From Molanna angustata (Eukaryota > Arthropoda > Insecta > Trichoptera > Molannidae): 64,000 nucleotides of DNA. Each line of letters starts with the position of its first letter. The stretch's first letter is position 1. Positions 45,930-56,715 of the stretch are shown here, one piece after another. Under the pieces are notes generated by a model. The model saw nothing but the letters and a program-made list of their open reading frames with translations. It was not told the DNA's origin and made no database searches. Made by a program: the position numbers and the translations under genes. The stretch lies in the NCBI GenBank assembly GCA_963576475.1, contig OY754981.1:23688839-23752838 (forward strand). Direction: 5' to 3'.

Positions 45930-47227
45930 CAGTGGCGACTCTATATAAAGTGCGTTGGATCAATTGCACTACCAATTTTTAAATGATATATTGTAAAAAA
46001 TAATATTTAAATATGTTTTAAAAATAATATTACGCTTTACTTAATTACTGTTATTTTTTCCAAAAAAAATAATTAGTAAACACTGTCCATATACCTTCGC
46101 GATCGATATAATATTATGTAACTACCGCAATTCAAATATTATTAATTTAGTACTGCGTGCGATATTCATAACGCACCGAGTTAAAATTGTCTATTGTATA
46201 GCGTATGTATGAACAGACAGAGATAGTCCCGTATTAGATGAGAGATACTTGTACTTACTAGCAATGCATTCATTTCACAAATTTCGTGCGTTGCACCAAA
46301 TTATCATATCTTAGATGTACTTAGAATGCATATCTCTATCTCGCTCTCTCTAATGTGTTCGCAATTAGTATTGAAACATGAATATTCGCGTGTTATCTTT
46401 TTTCTTCGTAATGTAAACACTAGGTATACATGAGCATTGAGCATGCGCAATTAGAGTAATTTGTCAGGTTTTAGTCAGTTGAAACAAAACATTGTTTATA
46501 TCGTATATTATCGCTTTTTACAAGATAATCTAAATCAATAAATATTTGTGTATAGTTCAGATAACTTATAGATTTAAAAACGAGTGAATTAATAGATGTA
46601 TTTTACATTAAAAGTAATAAGTCTTATTTTGAAAATAAATTAAAAATAAATCGTGGAGGTCTTCCAAGACCAATGTTAAATATTAAACAACAATGCAAAA
46701 TTAGAACTAAGAATTTTGTTCGTGTTTTTAAAATGCAGTTTTATGATAAGGCATCATAGTTATGTGGTTGTGACAAATTAAATAGGTAGTTTATTTTGCT
46801 TTCCATGTTTACTATTCGATGGCGACTATATCTACGTGGATTATAAAGGGTGTTAATGATTTGGCTCATTTATCTGAGAAATTATTTCTTGACAAATTCA
46901 TTTACGCAATACAATAAATTTATCTAACTTAGATACTGTTGACATAAGAACACAAATTAGATTGTGGATATCGATCAATAACAAACGAGTGATTGAAGTT
47001 TTTGCCAAATAGAAACAGCGCAGGATTGAACTTCTTTACAAATAGGTAAAATATTTTGAATATGTATATTATTTCATTTTTATCCATAAATTACCAACGT
47101 AGACGTATATATATATGTAGATATATGTAAATGCATATCGATTAAATACCAATTAATTTATTATTAATTCAGGAAAAAAATTGCACTACCAAAAAATATC
47201 AAAAATACGATCTACCAGTCACCACTG
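45930..47227 (-). mobile_element. hAT-like non-autonomous DNA transposon, 1298 bp
   Basis: The outer sequence is CAGTGGCGACTC at the left and CAGTCACCACTG at the right, with the perfect 8-bp duplication gtcatcag at 45922-45929 and 47228-47235. Subterminal motifs match the 911-bp element at 7786-8696 in inverted orientation: near the left attgcactaccaatttttaa, near the right attcaggaaaaaaattgcac, and the internal tagagatatgcattctaag region as complement. The ~390 additional bases lie mostly within 46500-47000. No open frame encodes a transposase (no long ORF at all), so it is non-autonomous. Confidence 0.92.
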
Positions 47228-47239
47228 GTCATCAGAAGT

Positions 47240-47890
47240 AAGTTGTAAGTACATAATATAAATAGTAATTTTTCTGCATTTGGTGCTTCAACGAGTATGT
47301 TTCTCAAAGATCTCTGCTAACTTTTCAGCGGAGTATCTAATAATATGGTGAACCTCTGTACGACCCCACATTCATAACAAGCAAGGCACCTATTCATTTT
47401 CATTTTGATTACACATTCACCAAATATTATTATTATTATACTGGATTGATTCCAACCGTTTTACCTTACTTGAATTCAAATTGATGACATATTCTTCATC
47501 TTTGATAATGTGTCTTTATACACTCGTAGGTACAACAACCAAGGAACCTTATTAAAAACATGTTACAAACGCGTAATTACTCAAATAGTCAACAATCTTG
47601 TTACAAAGGGATACTTTATATTTCAAACCTGATACATACCTACCTACCATCACATATTTATTTTAAACAAGATATGAACCAGAAAATTCAAACGGGTGTG
47701 TCTTTTGAACATTATATAGGCATTTTTTTATTCTTACACTTTTATCTTAAAATGAAATAAATGTGTAAACAAATTCAACGAAGATAAAAGGTATTCGTAA
47801 GAAATGCAAAAACATCGTTATCAAATACACACCTACAATTAGATAACAAACAATTTAAATATAAACTAATACTGAAGATAGATGATTCAT
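47240..47890. other. No feature seen
   Basis: AT-rich sequence without recognised repeats. Confidence 0.4.
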
Positions 47891-47892
47891 AC

Positions 47893-48050
47893 AGAAATAC
47901 ATACCATCACGCCATGTCCCTTACGGGGTAAGCAGAGAGAACCGAGCGCCATACTTCTCTATTTTCGCACACATTTCTGGCTTCTTTTACATCCATGCAT
48001 CGTCTCGTACACGCTCGTCGATTGTTCAAACCTCTCATGATTCATGGCGA
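47893..48050 (-). repeat. LINE family L 3' end
   Basis: It reads acataccatcacgccatgtc, ccttacggggtaagcagaga and accgagcgccatacttctct, ending at gattgttcaaacctctcatg. It is very close to 39063-39215, so the two copies are relatively young. Confidence 0.8.
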
Positions 48051-48299
48051 CACAAAATAAATTGCGTGTTTACCTTAAGAATTTCAATAAAATAAGTTTT
48101 AAATGAAATAACATTTAATTAAAATAGGGTTCAACTACGAAGATGAAATAAAATTTGAATTAAAATAAAAGACAATAAAAACAAAATATTTTCACCAGTA
48201 CTTGCACATCTTTATCTATTTTATTATACAAAATTTATTTAATTTTGTTTATTTATTTATGTTATGTTTTCTTCTTCTTCCTCATTTTTTTAGATCTAT

Positions 48300-48665
48300 G
48301 ATCTGTTTTTACAGGTCCTGGGACGAGGATGTCCAGCTCTCCCTCCATCTCTTTGTTGGTCTTCCCGGTGGTCGGCGTCCCTCTGGTATTTCGCGCATTA
48401 CAATCTTTGGCAGCCTTTCTGGATTCATCCTTTTAACATGATCTCTCCAGTGTCGTCTTCTTTGTCTGCTCCACCTTACAATATCCTCCACATTGCAGGG
48501 TTCTGCCCAAGATAGGTCTTAGTGTTTTCATCTCTGTTGTTCTGAGTAGCTGTTTAGTTCTCACCGTGTCTGCCCTTGCTTAAATTCCATAAGTCATTAT
48601 GGGTCTGATGCAGGTTTAATATATTCGGACGTTTCTCTCAACTAGCATATGTTTATTGGCCCAAA
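48300..48665 (-). pseudogene. RTE-like LINE, C-terminal fragment
   Basis: The minus strand reads CMRDIVWANKHMLVERN, TCIRPIMTYGI, RADTVRTKQLLRTTEMKTLR and PILGRTL. After a deletion in the DRVR region it reads RRRHWRDHVKRMNPERLPKI, REIPEGRRPPGRPTKRW. This is the same family as 39775-40265 and complements it, since the end of the protein is better preserved here. Stops at two positions and a frame change near 48490 show it is dead. Confidence 0.9.
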
Positions 48666-48719
48666 CAATGTCCCTCATGCATCCTGAGATAACTGCATCT
48701 TATTTTATGTATTTTATTT

Positions 48720-48960
48720 TATTTTATACAAAATATAAAGAAATATAATGCACACTGGCGGCCTTATTGCCATAAGACGATTTCTTCCTACCAACCAAAT
48801 TACAAAGTATGATAACATTATATACGTCATAATGGTCTAATTTGTTAATCCAATCCATTCTGACGATGCTCGGTATTGGGCGATGGGAGTCAATGGGAGT
48901 CGCGTTTGCGAATTCAATTAAATAGAACGTAAAATTATACATGTGATGAGATTCACAAAC
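48720..48960 (-). repeat. LINE LU 3' untranslated region with (TTTTA)n tail
   Basis: On the plus strand a ttttattttattttatacaa run is followed by ggcggccttattgccataag, acgatttcttcctaccaacc and ccattctgacgatgctcggt. It matches 50340-50515 and in part 23690-24210, all in the same orientation. Confidence 0.75.
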
Positions 48961-49059
48961 TACTTAGAATTTTATATTCTTTCATATTGACCCAGTGTTC
49001 GGAAATCACGTATAACATATTTTTTTGAAGATTCACAATTAAATAGTATATAATATAAC

Positions 49060-49895
49060 ATTTCTGCTCTATTGCTCTCTTGTCAGAGGTCAACTTGAGT
49101 ACGCATCAACTATATGGAATCCCCAGTACAAGGTTTACATTCACTCGTTGGATCAAATTCAGAATAAATTCATTAAATATTCGAACTACCGTTGTAACAA
49201 TACTAACCAACCTACTATACTTCTTTGACCACGCGACGCACCATTTCAGACCTTATGTTCCTTCATAGTATACTAAATGGAAACATAGAATGTCATGAAA
49301 TTCTTACCAATATCAAATTTAATACATCTACTCGCCGGACAAGACATACGTCACTTTTCTTCTCCAATATCTGTAAAACAAATGCTTCCAAAAACGCTCC
49401 GATTAACAGAATGATAAACTTATTTAACTCTTACGAAAAAAATGCCGACTTAGACATATTTTTCGATTCACATATAACATTCAAAAATAAACTTATATCT
49501 AACATCGTGACATTATAACAATTAGGTACTGATTAATTTTATTTTTAACACCACCCTCAGCAATATATTTTCTTTTTCTTCCCAAATCATGAATCTGTCA
49601 ATATATGTTCGTCTACACACACATGCACACCCTCTCTCACACACACACACATACACACCCACACACTCACACTCTTTCTAGATATCTCTTTCACTCACAC
49701 ATGTATTACTCTTCTCTCATGCGCGCACCCCACTAATTCACACTTTTTTTGTTGTATTATTTTGATATTAGGTATAGTACGTAAGAGGTACATGTTATTT
49801 TTGTGTTTTTATTTATTTAATTTCAATAATTGTATGCATGTACTGTGTGCTGTCCTTGATAAAATAAAATAAAAAATAAAATAAAAAATAAAATT
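49060..49895 (+). pseudogene. CR1/jockey-like LINE, C-terminal fragment with tail
   Basis: One frame at 49085-49190 reads GQLEYASTIWNPQYKVYIHS LDQIQNKFIKY with a short break, the R..LEYAS..WNP.Y..YI..L...Q..F...L motif of CR1/jockey proteins. After a frameshift the frame to 49518 reads RRTISDLMFLHSILNGNIEC, then NRMINLFNSYEKNADLDIFF and FKNKL. A 3' untranslated region with a (CA)n-rich part at 49615-49680 ends in aaaataaaataaaaaataaa at 49858-49895. It is 5'-truncated and broken by at least one frameshift. Confidence 0.87.
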
Positions 49896-50002
49896 TCAAT
49901 ATGATTTCATAATTTATTTCTTTTAGCATAGATGGATGGATGGCCCACTTGGATGCATAAAACTTGCCAACTGAAAAACAGTATTTTAGTTATAGACAAA
50001 AT

Positions 50003-50137
50003 ATAATATCAATGCACTTACATTTAGCACAGATCGTTGAGAAAAATGTAATATCAATGCACTTACATTTAGCACAGATCGTTGAGAAAAATGTAATATC
50101 AATGCACTTACATTTAGCACAGATCGTTGAGAAAAAT
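50003..50137. repeat. Perfect triplication of a 45-bp unit
   Basis: Three units of taatatcaatgcacttacat, ttagcacagatcgttgagaa and aaat with start points 50003, 50048 and 50093. Copies two and three are identical and copy one differs only at its first base. Because 45 is a multiple of three, an enclosing frame carries three copies of the 15-residue block ISMHLHLAQIVEKNV. Confidence 0.95.
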
Positions 50138-50339
50138 GCTCGTTGGAGCGTCAAATGCAGTGAATTAGTACTATTTTTAACTTTTTATGGCATTTGATGA
50201 CGATTAGACATTTCAACGTGATTTTCATTGTTTTTAATACAGATTTGTCAGTTATTATGAATATTTTACATAGTACCTGTTAGTTGCCCGAAAAGAAATA
50301 TTAAATAAATATTAATAAAGAAAAAAATTGAAGAGAAAA

Positions 50340-50515
50340 AAATTACTTCCTTCCAACCAGATTATAAAGTATGACACATTATATACGTCAAAATAGTCTA
50401 ATCTGTTAATCCAATCCATTCTGACGATGCTCGGTATTGGGCGATACCGGTTAATGGGAGTCGCGTTTGCGAATTTAATTAAATAGAACGTAAAATTATA
50501 TATGTGATGTTTTTA
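50340..50515 (-). repeat. LINE LU 3' untranslated region
   Basis: It reads acttccttccaaccagatta, ccattctgacgatgctcggt, gcgataccggttaatgggag and tcgcgtttgcgaatttaatt. The tail hairpin part (gccttatggcaa) is missing. Confidence 0.7.
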
Positions 50516-51299
50516 ATAATTGTATGTTTTATAAATAAATTAAATTTCATGATACAATTGTGATACTGTTTCGTCTCTATTTTCATTATTTTGAATCAAT
50601 AATACACATAATAAGAATGATTTCCTCAACGATCGTAACAAATATATCTATATATTATTTTATCGATAAGCAGAGAGGCATTGTTGTGAAAACATTATTG
50701 TTTAAATCTAAGGAAAACGGAAATGTATAAACGACATCGATTCGTTGTATCGTACGTACGCAATGATAAACACTAAAATATATTGAAAAACCATACTCCC
50801 AACCAATAAAAACGCGACGATACGATCCAACAAATCTCGATGAAAATTCGCAATAAAATACATCATACGGCATCATCTCATGGTAATCTTCGACAAAAGA
50901 AGAAAGGAAAAAATTCTCATAACGAATCAGAACACTTTTATTCAGGAAGCCGGGGGTTTCTACGAATGAACGAATCTGTGAGATAACGAACACACATAAA
51001 GTGAACGATTCTCCTGTGTGATTGAAAATTTATTTTTATCGCAGTTTGACGGTGAAAATACGATCTCTCGATAAAAAAAAGTTATGTGTATAAAAAAATA
51101 CTAACCGTGAATCTATGTTTTTTTTTTATTACGACCATTTTAGAATGTTTACCACTTTGTTCCTATTGCCGACAACAATTTCGCAAAAAATGTTTTTCTA
51201 TTATTCTTGGCGTTGAAAAAAGACATTATTAAGCATTAAAATTATCGTCGATTATACTTTATATATAAAGAAGGGGGCCCGGGTGAACGTTGTTCTGCC
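50516..51299. other. No feature recognised, minus-strand frame noted
   Basis: A frame of 112 codons on the minus strand (50655-50993) reads for example FLSSFVEDYHEMMPYDVFYC and is locally CpG-rich (cgacgatacgatcc). It starts with GTG, not ATG, and no family is recognised. Coding status is doubtful. Confidence 0.3.
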
Positions 51300-51700
51300 A
51301 CAGATCGCATTTTATATATAGGTACCTCATTTTTATGTATTGTTCTGCACATGACCGGCTTCTATGTAGATCGCATTTTATATTATATACCTCATTTTAT
51401 GTATTTTCTTTTTTTTGTTCTCTAGATGCAATGCTAATAGATTTGTTCACACCGTCATATATCGAAAAATTTAACAACTCAAAAATGAATTACGGCCCTT
51501 CCTTCACATTAATAAAAATCTTGGAGATGATTATACATTTTCCGAGAAAAATCTAAACAAATATCGATGAAAAAATAAAAATATTTCAATCCGGAACCAT
51601 CCATACAAATTTAGAAGATTTCATTGAAATCGGTTGGGCGGTTTCGGAGATTACCGTGTACGAACATCGTGACACGAGATTTTTATATACTTCGATTAAA
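51300..51700 (+). repeat. Dispersed repeat with internal duplication
   Basis: The block agatcgcattttatatatag followed by gtacctcatttttatgtatt is repeated at 51369-51406. Downstream, tttcattgaaatcggttggg and cggtttcggagattaccgtg, then gtgacacgagatttttatat resembles a sequence scattered in many insect genomes, and 62600-62650 here is similar. Element class unknown. Confidence 0.55.
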
Positions 51701-52852
51701 AAAAAACACAGCAAAAATAACTGAAAAACAGAATCTGGACAAAGAATAACATAAATTTGTATTCAGCTTGCAGTTCTAATGAAATAAACACATAACAACA
51801 AAAATGTTTTAATATTTAGCCAAAAATACAACACGAATTGAAGAGTTGTAAAATTGCTGTGATTTTAAATGCATTCATTCAAACGACACGCGACAATAGC
51901 AACAGCAAACACAAAGCGTATTTCGAATCAACGTTGTTACCTACATACATACAAACAAACAGACGAACGGACAATCGCTATTATTATGTATGTAAGGTAG
52001 GTACTGTACTGGGACTGTGAGGCAACCGATTGAAAGGGGGAGGAATAACGGACGAATGTTTAACCAAACGTGAGAGTCTTTTGTTGGTGTGCCAAATATT
52101 ATGTATGTAGGAGGTGTCAGCTACACAACAATAAGTAATTTGCATCTGCTTTAGTGCTGCTGATTGGCACAGTGGGCATAATAAGTGAACTATAACAATG
52201 CTGACCCGTGATGGCGCTGAGGGTGCCAGGGGTACGGCACACAAAGGTGCCATCGGTAATATGGCACCCGACCGATTGAAGTAAGTGAAACAGGGCTGAG
52301 AAATAAAGCCAAAAGACATATTTTCCCCAAAAGACAGAAAGAAAAGGAGAAGCAAAAGGGACAGAAAGAACCGGAGATACAGAAGGGATAGAAGGACAAG
52401 TAATGTGAAGCACACCAATTGACGAGGGAGAAGTTCCAGAAAGACACATTAATACAGAAACACACACGCATTTTTTTTAAGAATGAATATGTCCACGTTA
52501 CGATCCGTTTTTTGTCAATTACCCACGAAACAATTTAATAAAAAAAAAACACATTCGTGAATCGCTCAACAACAAATTAAACAGTTTGAAAACCCTGGAA
52601 ATTTAGGGTGAGGCTATTGTTGGTGTAATTGATAAATGCGTAAATTGAAAAATCTTCAAGATTATTCCTATTGCCCTATTTCCTCTCCCTTACTGCTCAA
52701 TAAAGGTTTGTACGTTTGTGAACCTAGCTACTTATAGGATTGTATAAAAGCATTAGGGAACTTAACTGGTTTTGTTTATATGTAATGTGTTTTATGTTAT
52801 ACATCATTTTTTTTATAACTGTCTGTTCCCAGAATAAATAAAAATAAAATAT
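51701..52852. other. Unidentified, contains the longest open frame of the window
   Basis: The minus-strand frame 51984-52418 (144 codons) starts with hydrophobic residues from purine-rich DNA on the opposite strand, and two other minus-strand frames overlap it (52117-52467, 52190-52471). The block 52140-52280 is GC-richer (cgctgagggtgccaggggta). I recognise no family. A short stretch tgaatatgtccacgttacg at 52483 recalls the tail of SINE S2. Confidence 0.3.
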
Positions 52853-52986
52853 GTACATTCTCATACACTCTCTCAACTAAGCAGTAATGATTGTGTTATA
52901 GGTAAACGAAATCGGTCGTGGCAGGATTCGAACTCGCAACCACTGGATAACTAACGCAACGCCCTAATCGCTCTGCCACCACCCAT
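52853..52986 (-). repeat. tRNA-derived SINE S2, second copy
   Basis: The minus strand has ggtggtggcagagcgattag (A box) and gcgagttcgaatcctgccac with a perfect B box, then accgatttcgtttacctata. It matches 42843-43005 over the head and the start of the body. Confidence 0.82.
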
Positions 52987-53389
52987 CTATCTATATTTAT
53001 ATATTTAGAAAAAAAAATCTTGGGACAACCCTGACCCATGATAAAATCAAGGGCGCTTTGATTAGACATGTTGCGAGATTTAAAATTAAGTTGAATTATT
53101 GTAATCAGGGATACAGACCCGCAACAATTATCGCAGCACGCATCTATGGATAATGACAGAACAGGAGGGGAGTCTAATTGACTAGACTCCTAGTCAGTCA
53201 GCGCTATTTCAATTAATTCCCGTAATAAATAATACATTCATTTGAAATTAACATTGTCTAGCAATAAATTTACAATATTTAAAGCTAATATAAACATATT
53301 ATAATGAATGCTTTCCTTCGTTATAGAAAATTTATGCTGAACAATACAGCTATCTCTCTTTATTCAGTTTAAAGCCCCCCATTCACGAG

Positions 53390-53880
53390 CAGACATGCTC
53401 ACCGAGCGTGACCTCTATGCAGTGACCCGAGATAAATCCGCCTGAATTTGTCATTTGCCCACCATATTATCATCTCGCACCGTTTGACTGTAGATGGGGG
53501 GAACGTCTCAGGGTCACGCTCGCTAAAGTGATCTCCAAGAAATTGGGGGTTTAAATAAGAAACTAGGCATGGTATAAACTCCGTGAAAAATATATTATCA
53601 GCACTAAATCTAATGGTTACAACTAATAAATTGAAACCCATGCATAGTTTCACTAAGAAAAAGGTTGTGAAAGCAGGATAAGATATTCAATTTCATCTCC
53701 CTTGTAGAAGATCCACGATCTGTTTCAATCGACTCATTACTGGGATGTGGATGACCAACTATCCATCCATATTTTGGTGGCTTTTCAAGCATACGTTGAC
53801 CTACAGATATTTCATTAGCAGATTCTCGAAATGATTTTTTGGCGTTTATAAATTTTGACTCCAAATCTCTAAGCTATTAT
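53390..53880 (-). other. Two overlapping orphan open frames
   Basis: The minus strand carries a frame (53864-53610) reading ESKFINAKKSFRESANEISV, LEKPPKYGWIVGHPHPSNES IETDRGSS with ordinary protein-like composition. It overlaps a second frame (53653-53399) in another phase with SYLNPQFLGDHFSERDPETF. A frameshift between them would make a ~155-codon product. The first frame begins at a methionine (ATG) codon. I recognise no family. It may be a decayed host or transposon gene, or chance. Confidence 0.3.
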
Positions 53881-54643
53881 TCTTTGATAATTTCCTATGT
53901 ACGAACAAACTGTTCCACGAACTAACCAACAATGTATGTATCATGAAATCAGGTCTGCACAGTGAACAAAACAAAGTTTGTATTTCAGATAATTCACAGT
54001 CTTATGTGTACAAACTAAACACATTACATTTTGAGTATATTTGCTAAAAACAACATTGTTACGTTTGAACATGAATCAATTACGTATTCAAAACTCGATT
54101 TCTGCATAGGCATACAATATATTATGTACATAGAAAAGTTGTTAAACTTAGATTTATTCCGTAACAAGTAATAGCTTTGTTTAAACACCCATAAAAGAAC
54201 AGTTGAAACTTTTCAATTGAGTTCGTTAAACATATCCAGAAGTAAGTAGTATTAGGTCAGGGGTGATATGGCTTCAGTATGAGTTGCACGCGATTTCGGA
54301 AACCCTCAACAATGGAATTCCTAAACGATATTATTTCTGCGATAGGCACACCGACAATTCAAAGATATCATCAGTTTTAATGGATTCATTGATAGGTCAT
54401 CTCCTTCTTTTTCCTCCTCTTGTGTTAGATCCAGAAATATGTTTGTTGCAAGGAGGTATCATGGGATTGCCGAACTCCATCTGTCTCGACATATCTATTC
54501 ATCAACAATTATATTAATACCTACGAATAAGAAGAATATATTTAATATCTTGATAGCAATTATTAAAATAACACCAAATTATCATAAACTCCAAAAGAAA
54601 ATCTAATTTTTAAAATAACAAGTAAATTTGTATTATTATTATT
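53881..54643. other. No feature recognised
   Basis: The plus frame 54263-54517 does not resemble any family I know. Confidence 0.35.
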
Positions 54644-55637
54644 AGGGGAGGGGACTGCTGCCAACGTACCTATTTTTCAATTTGATATATAAAAAAATAA
54701 TTTAGATAGTTTGGATATTAATAAACAAAAATATACCTTAACTTTTTGATAATGTTCTGTATAAATTCTTGTAGAAAAATAATGGCATACCCCGATTTTC
54801 AACGTTTATCATATATTTTTAATAAAATATAAGGCTTAGTTCAACATATTTTTTTTTAAATTAAAGAACACAAAATATCTAAAAAAATATGATTTGACGT
54901 TACATTAATGCTTCAGGTTTAGTAAATAAACCTAAAAAACATTTATTTTCCATTCAGCGCCATTGCGTAATAAAAGATTTTTTGGTTTATTTACTTAACC
55001 TAATGCGTTAATGCAACGTCATATCATATTTTTCCAGGTATTTTGTTCTTCTTTAATTTATAAAAAAAAATATTGTTCTATACCTTATATTTTTTTAGAT
55101 ATTTAAGATAAATGTCTAAAATCGGGGTATGCTTATTATTTTCCTACAAGAATACAGGGTTACAGGTTTAGTCGTACAGAATATTAAAGGACGTTATTAT
55201 TCGAGCTGTATTTTTAAGCTGTTAGTAGTAGGTTCAGTTTTTGTTAATCATTTTTATTAATTGACATGCCCTCTAACTAGATACATAAAAAAACGGACCC
55301 TAAGACCTCTAATCCGAAAAAAATTGATAAAATAGCCAAATTTTTTTTTTTTTAAATCTTTAAAATTCAATATCTCCATAACGGTTTCGGACGTTTCGGA
55401 CCAAACATTTAGCATCAAATCCATCAGAAATTACCTGAATAATAACGTCCTTTAATATTCTGTACGACTAAACCTGTAACCCTGTATATACAGAACATAA
55501 TCAAAAAGTTAAGGTATATTTCTATTTATTAATATCCAAACTAACTAGGTTATTTTTTTTCAAAATGATTCGTTTAGTAATAATGATGGTATATCAAATT
55601 GAAAAAATAGGTACGTTGGCAGCAGTCACCCTCTTAA
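54644..55637. mobile_element. Foldback element F, large palindrome with a nested MITE
   Basis: The left end gactgctgccaacgtaccta, tttttcaatttgatata is repeated in complement at 55590-55627. The arms extend about 290 bp each and meet at a centre near 54940-55000 (gtttagtaaataaacc / ggtttatttacttaacc). The left arm lacks a ~29-bp piece that the right arm and the copy at 10499 retain. TTAA follows the right end (cctcttaattt) and precedes the copy at 10499, suggesting a TTAA target as for piggyBac-type elements, though the left side here reads TTAG. No open frame. Confidence 0.88.
55155..55484. mobile_element. MITE M2, 330 bp, perfect 48-bp inverted repeats, TA duplication
   Basis: It begins cagggttacaggtttagtcg (55155) and ends with the exact complement at 55484. 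All 48 bases of 55155-55202 pair with 55437-55484. It is flanked by TA at 55153-55154 and 55485-55486. It splits the right arm of foldback F at the site corresponding to gtataaattcttg in the left arm. A TA duplication and CAGGGT-type ends are typical of Tc1/mariner-derived MITEs. The interior has no transposase frame. Confidence 0.94.
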
Positions 55638-56135
55638 TTTATTTATTTTTTGTTCAGATAAATTAATTAATGCTCTTTATCCCTCACAATCAAAAAATAA
55701 CTTAGAACATCTATATTAGCTGCAAGTTAAATTTAATCAAAATGAAACTATAAGTACGTGAATATAAATATATAAAATCTATGTAATCTACTCCTGTCCC
55801 ATACACAAGTTTTTAACTTTATTGGGACAGTACAATTGAAAAAAAATGTATTAATTTAAATTTTTTGTAATTAACAATGTTTATGTTATAACTTACAAAA
55901 TAAATTGTGAATTAATTAACTACAGTGGTTAGAATGTAACTGAATAATAAGTAAACGATAGACAAAGATAATGTATTATAGATCAGAAGAGACGAAAAAA
56001 AAGCAGAGATCATTGACGAAAGACATATAAATGATATACTTAAAATTATAAATATGTGAGCCAGAATAATTCAATCTAGGCTTTGGATGACACAGTCGAT
56101 TTTCTCTGCATACGCCGCGAAAGACACATAGTGAT
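55638..56135. other. No feature seen
   Basis: AT-rich sequence. Confidence 0.4.
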
Positions 56136-56632
56136 GGAAGCTGTACAAACTCATCTGACAAACTCATTGTCAGAATGAGTTTGTATAGCTTCCTTTAAAA
56201 TACAAGTTACATACAATTTATCGGTTAATAGTTCAACAATCAAATTATTTTCAACTGTATGAGTCGGAATTTGAAATTGAAATTTTACATACCTATTGAA
56301 GGAAGCTATACAAACTCATCTGACAAACTCATTGTCAGAATGAGTTTGTATAGCTTCCTTTAAAATACAAGTTACATACAATTTATCGGTTAATAGTTCA
56401 ACAATCAAATTATTTTCAACTGTATGAGTCGCAATTTTAAATTGAAATTTTACATACCTATTGAAGGAAGCTATACAAACTCATCTGACAAACTCATTGT
56501 CAGAATGAGTTTGTATAGCTTCCTTTTAAATACAAGTTACATACAATTTATCGGTTAATAGTTCAACTATCAAATTATTTTCAACTGCAGTATGTGTCGG
56601 AATTTTAAATTTTAAATTGAAATTTTACATAC
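56136..56632. repeat. Tandem array, 3 x 165 bp, each unit with a long hairpin
   Basis: Units start at 56136, 56301 and 56466 with ggaagctatacaaactcatc. Each opens with a ~58-nt hairpin whose arms (ggaagctatacaaactcat plus tctgacaa/ctgacaa) pair over about 26 bp around the loop actca. Units one and two differ at only a few positions; unit three carries small insertions near its end. The remaining ~107 bp of the unit are AT-rich (acaatttatcggttaatagt). Function unknown. Confidence 0.96.
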
Positions 56633-56715
56633 CAATGTAGCCATCCAATTAATTTGATAAATCTTTCTTTCACGCGACGAGCATGAAATATGCATAGGAA
56701 GGTTTTATGACATAC
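56633..56715 (-). other. Candidate 83-nt exon or recursive splice site
   Basis: On the minus strand tgtattttgtatttgtttcag meets GTATGTCATAAAACC at 56715, and 83 nt later a donor gtatgt begins at 56632. One phase is open throughout and reads VCHKTFLCIFHARRVKERFI KLIGWLHW, a basic stretch with plausible composition. As the CAG is followed by GTATGT, a functional 5' splice site in its own right, it also fits a recursive splice site. The downstream donor lies at the last bases of the 165-bp array. No family is recognised. Confidence 0.3.

Noticed and set aside
45623..45982. 119-codon plus-strand frame as a gene
   Set aside because: Its last 17 codons lie inside the hAT-like element that begins at 45930, and the rest has no recognisable domain.
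49964..50197. Frame with three 15-residue repeats as a protein gene
   Set aside because: It needs a TTG start, has no family, and is explained by a recent 45-bp triplication. It is kept only as a finding.
50655..50993. 112-codon minus-strand frame as a host exon
   Set aside because: It begins with GTG, has no recognised domain, and no splice sites frame it convincingly. It is only mentioned in the stretch description.
51984..52418. Longest open frame of the window (144 codons, minus strand) as a gene
   Set aside because: Two other frames of the same strand are open over the same bases, the N-terminus is a low-complexity Leu/Phe run from purine-rich DNA, and no family or splice context supports it.
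55033..55050. Plus-strand tttttccag/GTATTTTG as a splice site
   Set aside because: It is part of the foldback element arm and its equivalent in the other arm shows it is repeat sequence.
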